From NCBI GenBank assembly GCA_029433525.1, contig JAQTIF010000001.1, positions 558,001 to 622,000 on the forward strand: 64,000 bases of DNA, in the 5' to 3' direction. Below are positions 9,548 through 19,600 of this stretch, in pieces. The stretch is from Enterobacteriaceae bacterium ESL0689 (GTDB lineage: Bacteria; Pseudomonadota; Gammaproteobacteria; Enterobacterales; Enterobacteriaceae). Both the position numbers and the translations under genes were made by a program. The notes under the pieces are model-generated. The model was not told the DNA's origin and made no database searches. It saw only the letters and a list, made by a program, of their open reading frames with translations. The stretch's first letter is position 1. Every line of letters starts with the position of its first letter.

Positions 9548-10503
9548 AAAAGCCTGAGCAGCCGATTGTCATCAAAAAGCGTAAATCGCATGGCGGAGGC
9601 CATCACGGTGGCGCATGGAAAATCGCTTATGCTGACTTTATGACCGCGATGATGGCCTTCTTCCTGGTGATGTGGTTGCTGGCGATAGCCAGCCCACAAC
9701 AACTGACACAAATTGCCGAATATTTCCGCATGCCACTAAAAGTGGCGATTACTGGCGGTGATAAAAATAGTACAGATAGTAGTCCTATTCCCGGTGGCGG
9801 TGACGACCCTATCAAGCAAACCGGTGAGGTCAATAAGCGGGTGGAATCAGTCAAAGGTCGTGCTGAACAACAGCGTTTGCACCAGCTTCATGAAAGACTG
9901 GATCAGCTCATTAAATCTGATCCCCGCCTCAGAGAGTTGCAGCCTCATTTATTGATTGAACTGGTGAATGAAGGGCTACGTATCCAGATCATTGATCGCC
10001 AGAATCGGCCGATGTTTAAAACCGGCAGCACTCAGGTAGAAAGTTACATGCGGGTTATCTTGCGTGCTATTGCGCCGATACTCAATGATTTACCGAATAA
10101 GATCAGTCTGTCTGGCCATACTGACGATTTACCTTATGCCAGTGGTGAGCGGGGCTACAGTAACTGGGAACTGTCTGCTGATCGCGCTAACGCCTCACGA
10201 CGAGAATTGATCGCCGGAGGGTTGGGTGAAGGAAAAGTATTACGTGTGGTTGGCATGGCAGACACGATGAATATCAAGCAGGTCAACGGTGATAATGCGA
10301 TCAACCGTCGTATTACTATCATGGTATTGAATAAAGATACTGAACAAACTATCGAACGCGAAAATGCCGAAAGCAACGCGATGGATATTTCCGGGCCGGA
10401 AGGCCTGATACAACGCGGTCCGTCGGAAAGCGACCCGACCGACAATCCTGTAGCGACGCCCGCACCGACTAATCGCGACTCACAGCCGGAGGTGAACCCG
10501 TGA
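9544..10503 (+). CDS. motB: Flagellar stator protein MotB
   Basis: Stator subunit that anchors MotA to peptidoglycan. 319 residues: a short cytoplasmic basic tail, one membrane helix (about 28-50) carrying the essential proton-binding Asp31 in [12 protein letters not shown], a plug/linker, and an OmpA-like peptidoglycan-binding domain (about 150-270, containing [10 protein letters not shown] and NWELSADRA). The C-terminal tail is proline-rich and slightly longer than E. coli. ATGA-type overlap with motA and GTGA overlap with cheA. Confidence 0.95.
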   Translation: MKKPEQPIVIKKRKSHGGGHHGGAWKIAYADFMTAMMAFFLVMWLLAIASPQQLTQIAEYFRMPLKVAITGGDKNSTDSSPIPGGGDDPIKQTGEVNKRVESVKGRAEQQRLHQLHERLDQLIKSDPRLRELQPHLLIELVNEGLRIQIIDRQNRPMFKTGSTQVESYMRVILRAIAPILNDLPNKISLSGHTDDLPYASGERGYSNWELSADRANASRRELIAGGLGEGKVLRVVGMADTMNIKQVNGDNAINRRITIMVLNKDTEQTIERENAESNAMDISGPEGLIQRGPSESDPTDNPVATPAPTNRDSQPEVNP

Positions 10504-12665
10504 GCATGGACATTAGCGCCTTTTCTCAAACTTTTTTTGACGAAGCAGACGAATTGCTGGCCAATATGGAACAGCACTTGCTGGAGCTGGACCCACAGGC
10601 GCCAGATATTGAGACGCTGAACGCTATATTTCGTGCAGCACACTCAATTAAAGGAGGAGCAGCGACCTTTGGTTTTAAGATCCTACAAGAAACCACTCAT
10701 TTACTGGAAAATCTGCTGGATGATGCCAGACGCCAGGAAATGAAGCTGAGTACCGAAATTATCAACCTGTTTCTGGAAACGAAAGATATTATGCAGGAGC
10801 AACTGGACGCCTATAAATCATCGCAAGAACCTGATGCCGAAAGCTATGAATATATCTGCAAGGCATTACGTCAGCTGGCAGAAGAAGCCCAGCGAGAAGC
10901 AGAACAAAATACAGCGCAAAACAGCGCAGATGCACAGCCTGCGGAATCTTCCCCAGCGGCATCAAAACCCGCTGCGGCGAGCGAAAGCGAAATATGCGTT
11001 AGCATCAACAAACTGAAAGAAAAAGAAATTCCGTTGATGCTGGAAGAGCTTGAGCATCTGGGGGAAATTAAAAGTTCACAACAGACCACGGATAGCCTGA
11101 GTGTCACGCTGCGTACCTCCACCAGCCAGGACGATATCAGCTCTGTACTCTGTTTTGTCGTCGAACCGGAACAAATTACCTTCTCCACGCCATCAGCCTC
11201 TGGCGCAACCGAGAGCAAATCAGCCGAACCAACCGCAGAGACCGCTCCTGCCCAGCCTGCTGCGCCGACGGAAACAAAAGCCGCCGCTACACCAGCAGGG
11301 AATGAAACGGCAACAGCGACGAAATCAGCGCAACCTGCCCATGAAGACGAGGCCGAAAGTCATCCGACCTCAATAGCCGAGGCTGCGGCAACAGCCGCCG
11401 CAACAGCTGCTGCACTCGCGGCGAAATCACGTGCCAGCCATAATCATGCGAAAAATAGCGAAGCAACCAACATCCGTGTTGCCGTCGAGAAGATTGACCA
11501 GCTGGTCAATCTGGTAGGTGAGCTGGTGATTACGCAATCGATGCTGGCACAACGCTCGGGTGATCTCGATCCGGTCATCCACGGTGAATTAATAAACAGC
11601 ATGGGGCAGTTAGAACGTAATGCCCGTGATTTGCAGGAATCGGTGATGTCGATTCGTATGATGCCGATGGAGTTTGTCTTTAGTCGCTTCCCGCGTCTGG
11701 TGCGCGACTTAGCGGGTAAGCTGAACAAACAGGTCGAATTAACATTACTGGGCAGCTCGACGGAACTGGATAAGAGCTTAAGTGAACATATTATCGATCC
11801 GCTCACCCACCTGGTACGTAATAGCCTTGACCACGGGATAGAGCCACCCGATGTCCGCATCGCGGCGGGCAAACCGGCGTGCGGTAATTTGACACTTTCT
11901 GCAGAACATCAGGGCGGCAATATTTGTATCGAAGTCACGGACGATGGTGCCGGACTCAATCGGGAAAAAATTCTGGCCAAAGCCACCGCCCAGGGACTGC
12001 CAGTGCATGAAAACATGACGGATGCCGAAGTCGCGATGCTGATTTTTGCTCCAGGGTTCTCCACCGCAGCGAAGGTCACTGAAGTCTCCGGTCGTGGTGT
12101 CGGTATGGATGTCGTGAAGCGAAATATCCAGGAGATGGGCGGACATGTTGAAGTCTATTTCCGGGCAGGTAAAGGAACCACGATCCGTATCCTGCTGCCA
12201 CTGACCCTCGCGATCCTTGATGGCATGTCCGTCAAAGTGAAAGACGAAGTCTTTATCCTGCCATTGAACGCGGTTATGGAGTCGCTGCAACCGAGAGCAG
12301 AAGATCTGCATCCAGTTGCCGGTGGTGAGCAGGTCTTACAGGTACGTGGTGAATATCTGCCACTGGTCGCGCTTTACCATGTATTCGATGTCGCCGGGGC
12401 GAAAACGGATGCCACACAAGGCATTGTGGTTATTTTGCAAACCGCTGGCCGCCGCTATGCGCTGCTGGTTGATCAGTTGATTGGTCAGCATCAGGTAGTG
12501 GTCAAGAATCTGGAAAGCAATTATCGCAAAGTTCCCGGTATTTCTGCGGCAACTATCCTGGGTGATGGCAGCGTCGCACTGATCCTTGATGTGTCGGCAT
12601 TGCAAGCGCTGAATAAAGAAAAGCTTCAGCTCCAGGAAGAGCTTAAGAGTGAAGCGGTCGTATAA
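10500..12665 (+). CDS. cheA: Chemotaxis histidine kinase CheA
   Basis: Kinase that phosphorylates CheY and CheB in response to receptors. Starts at GTG (10500), overlapping the motB stop, as in E. coli; an ATG two codons later is possible. 721 residues, longer than E. coli (654) because of Ala/Pro/Glu-rich linkers. Order: HPt domain with His48 in AAHSIKGGA; CheY/CheB-binding P2; a low-complexity linker (about 235-320); dimerisation and ATPase domains with [14 protein letters not shown] and GRGVGMDVV; CheW-like P5. Met98 (DIMQEQ) matches the internal start that makes the short CheA form in E. coli. Confidence 0.95.
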   Translation: MSMDISAFSQTFFDEADELLANMEQHLLELDPQAPDIETLNAIFRAAHSIKGGAATFGFKILQETTHLLENLLDDARRQEMKLSTEIINLFLETKDIMQEQLDAYKSSQEPDAESYEYICKALRQLAEEAQREAEQNTAQNSADAQPAESSPAASKPAAASESEICVSINKLKEKEIPLMLEELEHLGEIKSSQQTTDSLSVTLRTSTSQDDISSVLCFVVEPEQITFSTPSASGATESKSAEPTAETAPAQPAAPTETKAAATPAGNETATATKSAQPAHEDEAESHPTSIAEAAATAAATAAALAAKSRASHNHAKNSEATNIRVAVEKIDQLVNLVGELVITQSMLAQRSGDLDPVIHGELINSMGQLERNARDLQESVMSIRMMPMEFVFSRFPRLVRDLAGKLNKQVELTLLGSSTELDKSLSEHIIDPLTHLVRNSLDHGIEPPDVRIAAGKPACGNLTLSAEHQGGNICIEVTDDGAGLNREKILAKATAQGLPVHENMTDAEVAMLIFAPGFSTAAKVTEVSGRGVGMDVVKRNIQEMGGHVEVYFRAGKGTTIRILLPLTLAILDGMSVKVKDEVFILPLNAVMESLQPRAEDLHPVAGGEQVLQVRGEYLPLVALYHVFDVAGAKTDATQGIVVILQTAGRRYALLVDQLIGQHQVVVKNLESNYRKVPGISAATILGDGSVALILDVSALQALNKEKLQLQEELKSEAVV

Positions 12666-12698
12666 CGATTAACCCTTTGACGAAAACAGGTGTAGAAA

Positions 12699-13199
12699 AT
12701 GGCAGGATTAGCAGCCGTCAGTAACTTAGCTGACGAAACAGTAGGTCAGGAGTTTTTAATTTTTACCCTTGGTGATGCAGAGTACGGTATCGATATTCTG
12801 AAGGTGCAGGAAATTCGTGGTTATGATCAGGTGACCCATATTGCCAATACACCGGATTTTATTAAGGGCGTCACCAACCTCCGTGGTGTGATTGTTCCGA
12901 TCGTTGATCTGCGGGTGAAATTTGAACAGGAAGGCGTGACTTACAACGAAAATACTGTGGTCATCGTCCTTAATCTGGAACACCGTGTGGTTGGTATCGT
13001 CGTGGATGGTGTTTCAGATGTCCTGTCACTGACCGCCGACCAAATCCGTCCGGCGCCTGAATTTGGGGTGAAGATGTCGACAGAATATCTCACCGGACTG
13101 GGTTCGATAAATGACCGGATGCTGATTCTGGTTGATATAGAAAAACTACTGAGTAGTGAAGAAATGGCGTTGGTCGATAATATTGCCAAAAGTAGCTGA
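12699..13199 (+). CDS. cheW: Chemotaxis coupling protein CheW
   Basis: Adaptor joining chemoreceptors to CheA. 166 residues forming two SH3-like subdomains; conserved [13 protein letters not shown] and [13 protein letters not shown] are present. It is 33 bases after cheA and last in the motA-motB-cheA-cheW operon. Length matches E. coli (167). Confidence 0.95.
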   Translation: MAGLAAVSNLADETVGQEFLIFTLGDAEYGIDILKVQEIRGYDQVTHIANTPDFIKGVTNLRGVIVPIVDLRVKFEQEGVTYNENTVVIVLNLEHRVVGIVVDGVSDVLSLTADQIRPAPEFGVKMSTEYLTGLGSINDRMLILVDIEKLLSSEEMALVDNIAKSS

Positions 13200-13268
13200 T
13201 AAAGCAGGGGGCAACATCTGGAGCCCCTGATACTGCGGGACGCAGTGAAATATTGTCCTTCTCAGCCA

Positions 13269-13295
13269 TAAAGTTCCTTTCGATTTCGCCGATAA
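13269..13295 (+). promoter_or_regulatory. Perfect sigma-28 promoter for the receptor-cheRBYZ operon
   Basis: TAAA (13269-13272), 15-base spacer, GCCGATAA (13288-13295): an exact match to the FliA consensus. It lies 55 bases upstream of the chemoreceptor gene and would drive the 'meche'-type operon. Confidence 0.92.
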
Positions 13296-13350
13296 AATTT
13301 ACAGTCACATACAAACAGCCTGTCAGATCAGGTTTCCAGGAAGGGGAAAT

Positions 13351-15048
13351 ATGTTTAAGCGTATTAAAATTGTGACCAGCCTGATGCTGGTATTAATATT
13401 ATTCAGTGTGTTGCAACTTATATCTGGAGGCCTTTTTTACTCGGCATTGAAAACAGACAAGGAAAATTTTGATGTATTGCAGACTATTCGTAAGCAACAA
13501 TTATTATTAAGCGAAAGTCGCGATTTCTTTGTCAGCGCCTTCAATAATATGAATCGTGCAGCGGTTCGCTATATGATGGATGTTCAGTCTAACGGCACAG
13601 GGGATGCCAGCGATGAGCTGCTGAATAAAGCACGGGAAAAACTGCAGGTTGTTGAAAAGAATTTTGCGGCCTATGAAAAAATCCCCCTCGAATCCCATCA
13701 AAGTCAGCAAATAGCCGACAAACTTAAGCAGAAATATAATGCGTTATATAATGAGATGTCTGCACTTATCCAGCTAATGGATGATAATAAAATTAACGAA
13801 TTTTATCAGCGCCCGGTCCAGAAATATCTGGAAGATTACGATGCGGTGTATAAAGACTATCTCGCACAGCATCTTGAGTTATATAAAGAAGCGGTCGACT
13901 CGAATGAAAGATCCTATGCTCTGTCGATCGGTATACTGATTACCATCCTTATTCTGATACCGCTAACTAATGTTGTCTCATGGGTCGGTATTCATCAGAT
14001 TATGGTACAACCGCTAAATAGTATGATTGAACATATTAAGCGGATTGCTTCCGGTGATTTAACCCAACATATTGCTGAAACACGTGGCAGCGAAATGGGG
14101 ATACTGGCTGATAGCCTGAGACACATGCAGAAGGAACTGATCGAAACCGTCAGTGTGGTACGCCAGGGTGCCGATGCCATCTATAGCGGTACGACTGAAA
14201 TTGCCTCGGGTAATAACGATCTCTCCTCCCGTACTGAAACCCAAGCTTCTTCTCTGGAAGAGACCGCTGCGAGTATGGAAGAGTTAACCTCAACTGTTAA
14301 ACAGAATGCGGAAAATGCCCGTCAGGCTAGCCAGCTGGCACTCAGTGCTTCTGAAACAGCACAGAAAGGCGGCAAAGTGGTCGCTGATGTGGTACAAACC
14401 ATGCATGATATCGCGGGAAGTTCACAGAAAATCTCTGATATCACGGGTGTTATCGATAGTATCGCTTTCCAGACCAATATTCTGGCATTGAATGCTGCGG
14501 TGGAAGCCGCCCGTGCTGGTGAACAGGGTCGTGGCTTTGCGGTGGTGGCTGGTGAAGTTCGTAACCTGGCACAACGCAGTGCACAGGCAGCGAAAGAGAT
14601 CAAAGCCCTGATTGAAGATTCTGTGCATCGTGTCGATATGGGGTCAACCCTGGTAGAAACAGCCGGTAATACGATGGGTGATATCGTCAATGCGGTAACC
14701 CGAGTCACAGATATCATGGGTGAAATTGCTTCCGCATCAGATGAACAGAGCCGTGGTATCGACCAGGTGGGCCAGGCCGTGGTGGAAATGGACCGTGTGA
14801 CGCAACAAAATGCTGCATTGGTTGAAGAATCTGCCGCCGCCGCCGCCGCGCTGGAAGAGCAGGCAAGCCTGTTAAGTAAATCAGTATCGGTATTCCAGAT
14901 CAAAGAGGAAAAAAGCAGTGTGGCAGGCACGACCGCAGCCTATAAACCGACCGCAGTGAAAGTCAAAACGCCTGCTGTCGCGAAGGTGAAAAAAGATGCC
15001 AAAGCGAAAACAGCCACCACAGCAAAAGATGACTGGGAGACGTTCTGA
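13351..15048 (+). CDS. Methyl-accepting chemotaxis protein, Tsr-like
   Basis: Transmembrane chemoreceptor of 565 residues. Membrane helix 1 (about 7-30), periplasmic four-helix ligand domain (about 31-190) with [10 protein letters not shown] resembling the amino-acid-binding arginine region of Tsr, membrane helix 2 (about 190-213), a HAMP domain, then the signalling domain with the canonical hairpin tip ([20 protein letters not shown]). Glutamate/glutamine methylation heptads flank the tip. The C-terminus ends DWETF, close to the NWETF pentapeptide that tethers CheR and CheB. It is the only receptor in the cluster, so ligands other than serine are possible. Confidence 0.92.
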   Translation: MFKRIKIVTSLMLVLILFSVLQLISGGLFYSALKTDKENFDVLQTIRKQQLLLSESRDFFVSAFNNMNRAAVRYMMDVQSNGTGDASDELLNKAREKLQVVEKNFAAYEKIPLESHQSQQIADKLKQKYNALYNEMSALIQLMDDNKINEFYQRPVQKYLEDYDAVYKDYLAQHLELYKEAVDSNERSYALSIGILITILILIPLTNVVSWVGIHQIMVQPLNSMIEHIKRIASGDLTQHIAETRGSEMGILADSLRHMQKELIETVSVVRQGADAIYSGTTEIASGNNDLSSRTETQASSLEETAASMEELTSTVKQNAENARQASQLALSASETAQKGGKVVADVVQTMHDIAGSSQKISDITGVIDSIAFQTNILALNAAVEAARAGEQGRGFAVVAGEVRNLAQRSAQAAKEIKALIEDSVHRVDMGSTLVETAGNTMGDIVNAVTRVTDIMGEIASASDEQSRGIDQVGQAVVEMDRVTQQNAALVEESAAAAAALEEQASLLSKSVSVFQIKEEKSSVAGTTAAYKPTAVKVKTPAVAKVKKDAKAKTATTAKDDWETF

Positions 15049-15055
15049 GTAACAC

Positions 15056-15085
15056 AGGTAACCGCCTTGTCGGCGGTTACCTTTT
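15056..15085 (+). terminator. Terminator after the chemoreceptor gene
   Basis: GGTAACCGCC (15057-15066), loop of 5, GGCGGTTACC (15072-15081), then TTTT. A perfect 10-bp stem that probably terminates or attenuates between the receptor gene and cheR, so cheRBYZ may be partly uncoupled from it. Confidence 0.8.
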
Positions 15086-15200
15086 CGTAGATAACAGGTC
15101 GAAACGGGCTACAGGCATGTCATCTGGCAGACGGTAGCTTTGTTGCGTCGGGGAATAGCAATAATAACGCAGTTTTATCTGTGGTTAAGGGGACTTCAGT

Positions 15201-16073
15201 TTGTCAAGCCACAAAGACAGCCATGACGCTAAATCACTGTTAGAGAAAATGGAGAGCAATTTACCACTGTCAGATGCCCATTTTCGCCGCATTAGCCAGT
15301 TGATTTATCAGCACGCAGGCATTGTATTGGCTGCCAACAAACGTGAGATGGTATACAACCGTCTGATGCGTCGCCTGCGGCGGTTGGGAATAAATGATTT
15401 TGGTGAATATCTGGCAATACTGGAAGGGAATCCGCAAAGTGATGAATGGCAGGAGTTTATTAATGCTCTGACCACCAATCTGACGGCTTTTTTCCGTGAA
15501 ATGCACCATTTTCCAATCCTTGCACAGCATGCAAAATCACGATCTGCGGGTTACCGTGTATGGAGTACCGCCGCGTCGACAGGTGAAGAGCCTTACTCCA
15601 TCGCCATGACGCTGAGCGATGCGTTAGGCCCAACCGTCACCAGCTGGCAAGTGGTAGCCAGTGATATTGACAGCCATGTTTTACACAAGGCGGAGACCGG
15701 TGTTTATCGTCTTGAGGATTTGCGTGCTTTAACACCGGCTCAGATGCAGCACTACTTCTTACGCGGCGTTGGGCCAAATAATAAAGGCAAAGTCCGTATA
15801 CGTCATGAGTTAGCGGAAAAAGTGCATTTTCAACTGCTGAATCTGTTATCTGCGGAGTGGGATATCGACGGGCCGTTTGACGCAATATTTTGCCGCAACA
15901 TAATGATTTATTTCGATAAGCCAACACAGGAGACCATTTTGCGCCGTTTTGTCCCCTTACTAAAACCAGGGGGATTGTTGTTTGCCGGGCATTCAGAAAA
16001 TTTCAGCCAGATTAGTAAGGATTTCTACCTACGCGGGCATACGGTGTATGGGCTGACCAAGGAGAAGAAATAA
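15201..16073 (+). CDS. cheR: Chemotaxis protein methyltransferase CheR
   Basis: Transfers methyl groups from S-adenosylmethionine to receptor glutamates, setting adaptation. 290 residues from TTG at 15201, supported by AAGGGGA 7-13 bases upstream; the next Met (15250) would give a protein lacking the first 16 residues. Domains: N-terminal helical domain ([18 protein letters not shown]) and the SAM-binding domain with [15 protein letters not shown] and [11 protein letters not shown] 1-base TAATG overlap couples it to cheB. Confidence 0.95.
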   Translation: MSSHKDSHDAKSLLEKMESNLPLSDAHFRRISQLIYQHAGIVLAANKREMVYNRLMRRLRRLGINDFGEYLAILEGNPQSDEWQEFINALTTNLTAFFREMHHFPILAQHAKSRSAGYRVWSTAASTGEEPYSIAMTLSDALGPTVTSWQVVASDIDSHVLHKAETGVYRLEDLRALTPAQMQHYFLRGVGPNNKGKVRIRHELAEKVHFQLLNLLSAEWDIDGPFDAIFCRNIMIYFDKPTQETILRRFVPLLKPGGLLFAGHSENFSQISKDFYLRGHTVYGLTKEKK

Positions 16074-17122
16074 TGAGTAAAATAAAAGTATTATGTGTAG
16101 ATGATTCGGCCCTGATGCGTCAGATAATGACGGAAATCATCAATGAACATGACGATATGGAGATGGTGGCTACCGCCCCTGACCCACTGGTTGCGCGTGA
16201 TCTGATAAAAAAATTTAATCCCCATGTTCTGACACTGGATGTCGAAATGCCACGCATGGATGGCCTTGATTTTCTTGAAAAACTGATGCGCCTGCGGCCG
16301 ATGCCTGTGGTCATGGTATCCTCACTGACTGACCGGGGATCGGAAATTACCCTGCGTGCGCTGGAATTGGGAGCGGTGGATTTTGTCACCAAACCGCACT
16401 TAGGTTTGCGTGATGGCATGATGGCATACAGTGAAATTATTGCTGATAAGATCCGGGCTGCCGCTGTGGCGCGACTGAACACACACTCTGGCAGTGCCGC
16501 GCCGAAAATGCTGAAATGTGGGCCGTTGCTCAGTAGTGAAAAATTAATCGCGATTGGCTCTTCTACCGGTGGCACGGAAGCTCTGCGCGAAGTGTTACTG
16601 CCCTTACCACTGACCAGCCCGGCGCTGGTGATCACCCAACACATGCCCCCCGGATTTACACGATCTTTTGCTGATCGCCTCAATAAACTCTGTCAGATCA
16701 CGGTCAAAGAGGGAGAGGATGGAGAGCGTGTCTTACCCGGCCATGCCTATATTGCCCCCGGTGGTCACCATATGGAGCTGGCACGTAACGGGGCGAACTA
16801 TCAGGTGAAATTGCATGATGGCCCAACCGAGCATCATCAGCGCCCGGCCGTTGATGTCCTGTTCCGTTCGGTCGCCAAAAACGCCGGACGCAATGCCGTC
16901 GGGGTGATCCTGACCGGAATGGGTAACGATGGCGCAACCGGCATGCTGGATATGCACAATGCCGGCGCATGGACGATCGCACAAAGTGAAGCGACTTGTG
17001 TGGTATTCGGCATGCCGCGTGAAGCAATTGCAGCCGGTGGCGTCAGTGAAGTCGTCGATTTAAATGAAATCAGTCAACGGATGTTGGCGAAAATTGCTGG
17101 CGGCCAGGCACTACGTATTTAA
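16073..17122 (+). CDS. cheB: Chemotaxis methylesterase/deamidase CheB
   Basis: Removes methyl groups from, and deamidates, chemoreceptors when phosphorylated by CheA. 349 residues, identical in length to E. coli. Receiver domain with D10-D11 and acceptor D56 ([12 protein letters not shown]), a linker, and a catalytic domain with the serine motif [10 protein letters not shown], the histidine in [10 protein letters not shown] and the aspartate in TGMGNDGA. Confidence 0.96.
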   Translation: MSKIKVLCVDDSALMRQIMTEIINEHDDMEMVATAPDPLVARDLIKKFNPHVLTLDVEMPRMDGLDFLEKLMRLRPMPVVMVSSLTDRGSEITLRALELGAVDFVTKPHLGLRDGMMAYSEIIADKIRAAAVARLNTHSGSAAPKMLKCGPLLSSEKLIAIGSSTGGTEALREVLLPLPLTSPALVITQHMPPGFTRSFADRLNKLCQITVKEGEDGERVLPGHAYIAPGGHHMELARNGANYQVKLHDGPTEHHQRPAVDVLFRSVAKNAGRNAVGVILTGMGNDGATGMLDMHNAGAWTIAQSEATCVVFGMPREAIAAGGVSEVVDLNEISQRMLAKIAGGQALRI

Positions 17123-17223
17123 AGGAATATCGTCAGATTTTCTGGCGAAATAAAGCGATTGTTGCAGTATGGCAGTCGTTAACTTTATCTCCTTCATTGT
17201 GTTTAGATATTTCAGGAGTAGTC

Positions 17224-17613
17224 ATGGCTGATAAGAATCTCAGATTTCTGGTGGTGGACGACTTTTCCACCATGCGACGTATCGTCAGAAATTTGCTCAA
17301 GGAACTCGGCTTTAACAACGTTGAAGAAGCAGAAGATGGCGTCGATGCGCTGAATAAGTTACGAGAAAACGGTTTTGATTTTGTCATCTCTGACTGGAAC
17401 ATGCCGAATATGGATGGCCTTGAACTGCTAAAAACAATTCGTGCTGATAGTGGCCTGAAAGCTACCCCTGTACTGATGGTGACAGCAGAAGCCAAAAAAG
17501 AAAACATCATCGCTGCGGCTCAGGCTGGTGCAAGTGGTTATGTCGTGAAGCCTTTTACAGCAGCAATACTGGAAGAAAAGCTCAACAAGATTTTCGAAAA
17601 ATTGGGCATGTAA
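17224..17613 (+). CDS. cheY: Chemotaxis response regulator CheY
   Basis: Phospho-CheY binds the flagellar switch and triggers tumbling. 129 residues starting at the ATG at 17224, preceded by AGGAG; a longer in-frame extension upstream lacks homology. Phospho-acceptor D57 in [11 protein letters not shown], acidic pair D12-D13, and the late threonine and lysine of the receiver fold ([13 protein letters not shown]) are present. Confidence 0.96.
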   Translation: MADKNLRFLVVDDFSTMRRIVRNLLKELGFNNVEEAEDGVDALNKLRENGFDFVISDWNMPNMDGLELLKTIRADSGLKATPVLMVTAEAKKENIIAAAQAGASGYVVKPFTAAILEEKLNKIFEKLGM

Positions 17614-17638
17614 GGACATGTAAGGAAAGGAGAGGGTG

Positions 17639-18283
17639 ATGAGTGAGAAGCCTATGCCTCCCAGCAATTCTGCCATTACCGGTGATATTATCTCCCGTAT
17701 TGGTCAGCTTACCCGCATGCTGCGTGATAGTATGCGGGAGCTGGGGCTCGATCAAGCAATAGCTCAGGCAGCGGAAGCCATACCTGATGCACGTGATCGC
17801 CTCGACTATGTTGTCACGATGACAGCACAGGCAGCAGATCGGGCATTGAGTTGTGTCGAAGCCGCGCAACCGCATCAGGCCAAACTGGAGTCAGGCGCCA
17901 ACGAATTAAAAGCACGTTGGGATCAGTGGTTTGCTAATCCGATTGAGCTGACTGATGCAAAAGTTCTGGTAAATGACACCCGACAGTATCTGGAAGAGGT
18001 GCCGAGTCATACTTCCTTTACCAATACGCAGTTAATGGAAATCATGATGGCTCAGGATTTTCAGGACTTAACGGGTCAGGTTATCAAACGAATGATGGTT
18101 GTCATTCAGGAGATAGAGAAACAGCTACTGATGGTATTGATGGAAAATATGCCTGAACAACCAGTGAAAGAGAAAAAACCGGAAAACAGCCTGCTTAATG
18201 GACCACAGCTTGATAAAAATGGTGCAGGTGTCATTGCTGACCAGGCACAGGTTGATGATTTACTCGATAGTCTGGGCTTCTGA
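17639..18283 (+). CDS. cheZ: Protein phosphatase CheZ
   Basis: Dephosphorylates CheY-P, ending the tumble signal. 214 residues, mostly helical, with the catalytic region [15 protein letters not shown] (containing the conserved DxxxQ) and the C-terminal CheY-binding tail DDLLDSLGF. Start chosen at the ATG 17639 after AGGAGAGGGTG; a GTG lies one codon upstream. It directly follows cheY. Confidence 0.95.
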   Translation: MSEKPMPPSNSAITGDIISRIGQLTRMLRDSMRELGLDQAIAQAAEAIPDARDRLDYVVTMTAQAADRALSCVEAAQPHQAKLESGANELKARWDQWFANPIELTDAKVLVNDTRQYLEEVPSHTSFTNTQLMEIMMAQDFQDLTGQVIKRMMVVIQEIEKQLLMVLMENMPEQPVKEKKPENSLLNGPQLDKNGAGVIADQAQVDDLLDSLGF

Positions 18284-18461
18284 TATATTCGATTTTTTAC
18301 TGTGTTAATCCGCTCAGGGCGTGGATCGTCACGCCCTGATCCTGCCGCTAAGTTATCTGTTAAATAACGGATACTTTTCATTGTTTTTTGCCTCATGAAC
18401 AGGCCATTTTTTTGGCATTCTGTCAGCGACTATTGACTTTCCCGATACAGGAACGGCGCAC

Positions 18462-19595
18462 TTGGCTGAAGACAGCGATCTGGAAAAAAGCGAAGCTCCT
18501 ACCCCCCATCGAATAGAAAAAGCACGGGAAGAGGGACAGATCCCCCGTTCGCGTGAGCTGACATCGGTGTTAATGCTGTCTGCCGGGCTGGTGATCATGC
18601 TGATGTATGGCGGTCATCTGGCACAGCACCTGGCACAAATGGTGATACAGGGGCTCCATTTTGACCACGGCATGATCCATGACGACAAACAACTTGTCCT
18701 GCGCTTTGGCATGTTGTTACGCCAGGTGGTCTGGGCATTATTGCCGATCATGGCCGGGTTGGTGCTGGTCGCTCTCATTGCCCCGACCCTGTTAGGGGGG
18801 ATATTGCTGAGTAGTAAGTCGCTCAAATGTGATCTGAAACGCCTTAACCCGCTCTCCGGGTTAAAACGTATCTTCTCGACTCAGGCGCTGGCCGAATTAC
18901 TGAAAGGGGGATTGAAGGTCACACTGGTCGGCTCGGTGACGGCACTCTTTCTGTCGCATAACTGGGATGACATCCTGTATCTGATGACCCAGCCACCGCG
19001 TGAGGCATTAGGTCATGCCCTGCACCTTACCCTGCGCTGTGGCTTGCTGGTGGTACTGGGGCTGATACCGATGGTGGCCTTTGATGTCTTCTGGCAGCTA
19101 TGGAGTCATTTCAAGAAGCTAAAAATGACCAAACAGGACATCCGCGATGAATTTAAGCAGCAGGAGGGCGACCCCCATATAAAAGGTCGTATCCGTCAGC
19201 AACAGCGGGCGATCGCTCAGCGGCGAATGATGGCTGATGTCCCGAAAGCGGACGTTATCGTCACTAACCCCACTCATTACGCCGTGGCTTTACAATACAA
19301 TGAAAAAATGAATGCGCCAAAAGTGCTGGCGAAAGGGGCGGGAGAAGTTGCCCTGCGTATTCGTGAACTGGGTGAACAGCACAAAATCCCGATGCTCGAA
19401 GCGCCCCCGCTGGCTCGGGCACTGTATCGGCATAGCGAGCCGGGACAATATATCCCGACGCCCCTTTACGCGGCGGTTGCTGAAGTCCTGGCCTGGGTCT
19501 ATCAGCTACGACGCTGGCGACGTGAAGGGGGGCTGATTCCGAAAAAACCTGAACATTTACCGGTGCCGGAAGCACTGGATTTTGCGAGAGAATAA
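18462..19595 (+). CDS. flhB: Flagellar export switch protein FlhB
   Basis: Membrane component of the flagellar type III export apparatus that switches export from rod/hook to filament substrates by self-cleavage. 377 residues from TTG at 18462 (AGGAA 9 bases upstream). Four membrane helices in residues ~30-210 and a cytoplasmic domain with the autocleavage motif N269-PTH. The family opening SEAPTPHRIEKAREEGQIPRS is present. First gene of flhBAE. Confidence 0.95.
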   Translation: MAEDSDLEKSEAPTPHRIEKAREEGQIPRSRELTSVLMLSAGLVIMLMYGGHLAQHLAQMVIQGLHFDHGMIHDDKQLVLRFGMLLRQVVWALLPIMAGLVLVALIAPTLLGGILLSSKSLKCDLKRLNPLSGLKRIFSTQALAELLKGGLKVTLVGSVTALFLSHNWDDILYLMTQPPREALGHALHLTLRCGLLVVLGLIPMVAFDVFWQLWSHFKKLKMTKQDIRDEFKQQEGDPHIKGRIRQQQRAIAQRRMMADVPKADVIVTNPTHYAVALQYNEKMNAPKVLAKGAGEVALRIRELGEQHKIPMLEAPPLARALYRHSEPGQYIPTPLYAAVAEVLAWVYQLRRWRREGGLIPKKPEHLPVPEALDFARE

Positions 19596-19600
19596 TAGTG

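Noticed and set aside
14322..14930. 202-codon minus-strand frame opposite the chemoreceptor
   Set aside because: Composition (Ser/Ala/Ile-rich) mirrors the conserved signalling domain on the other strand; a shadow.
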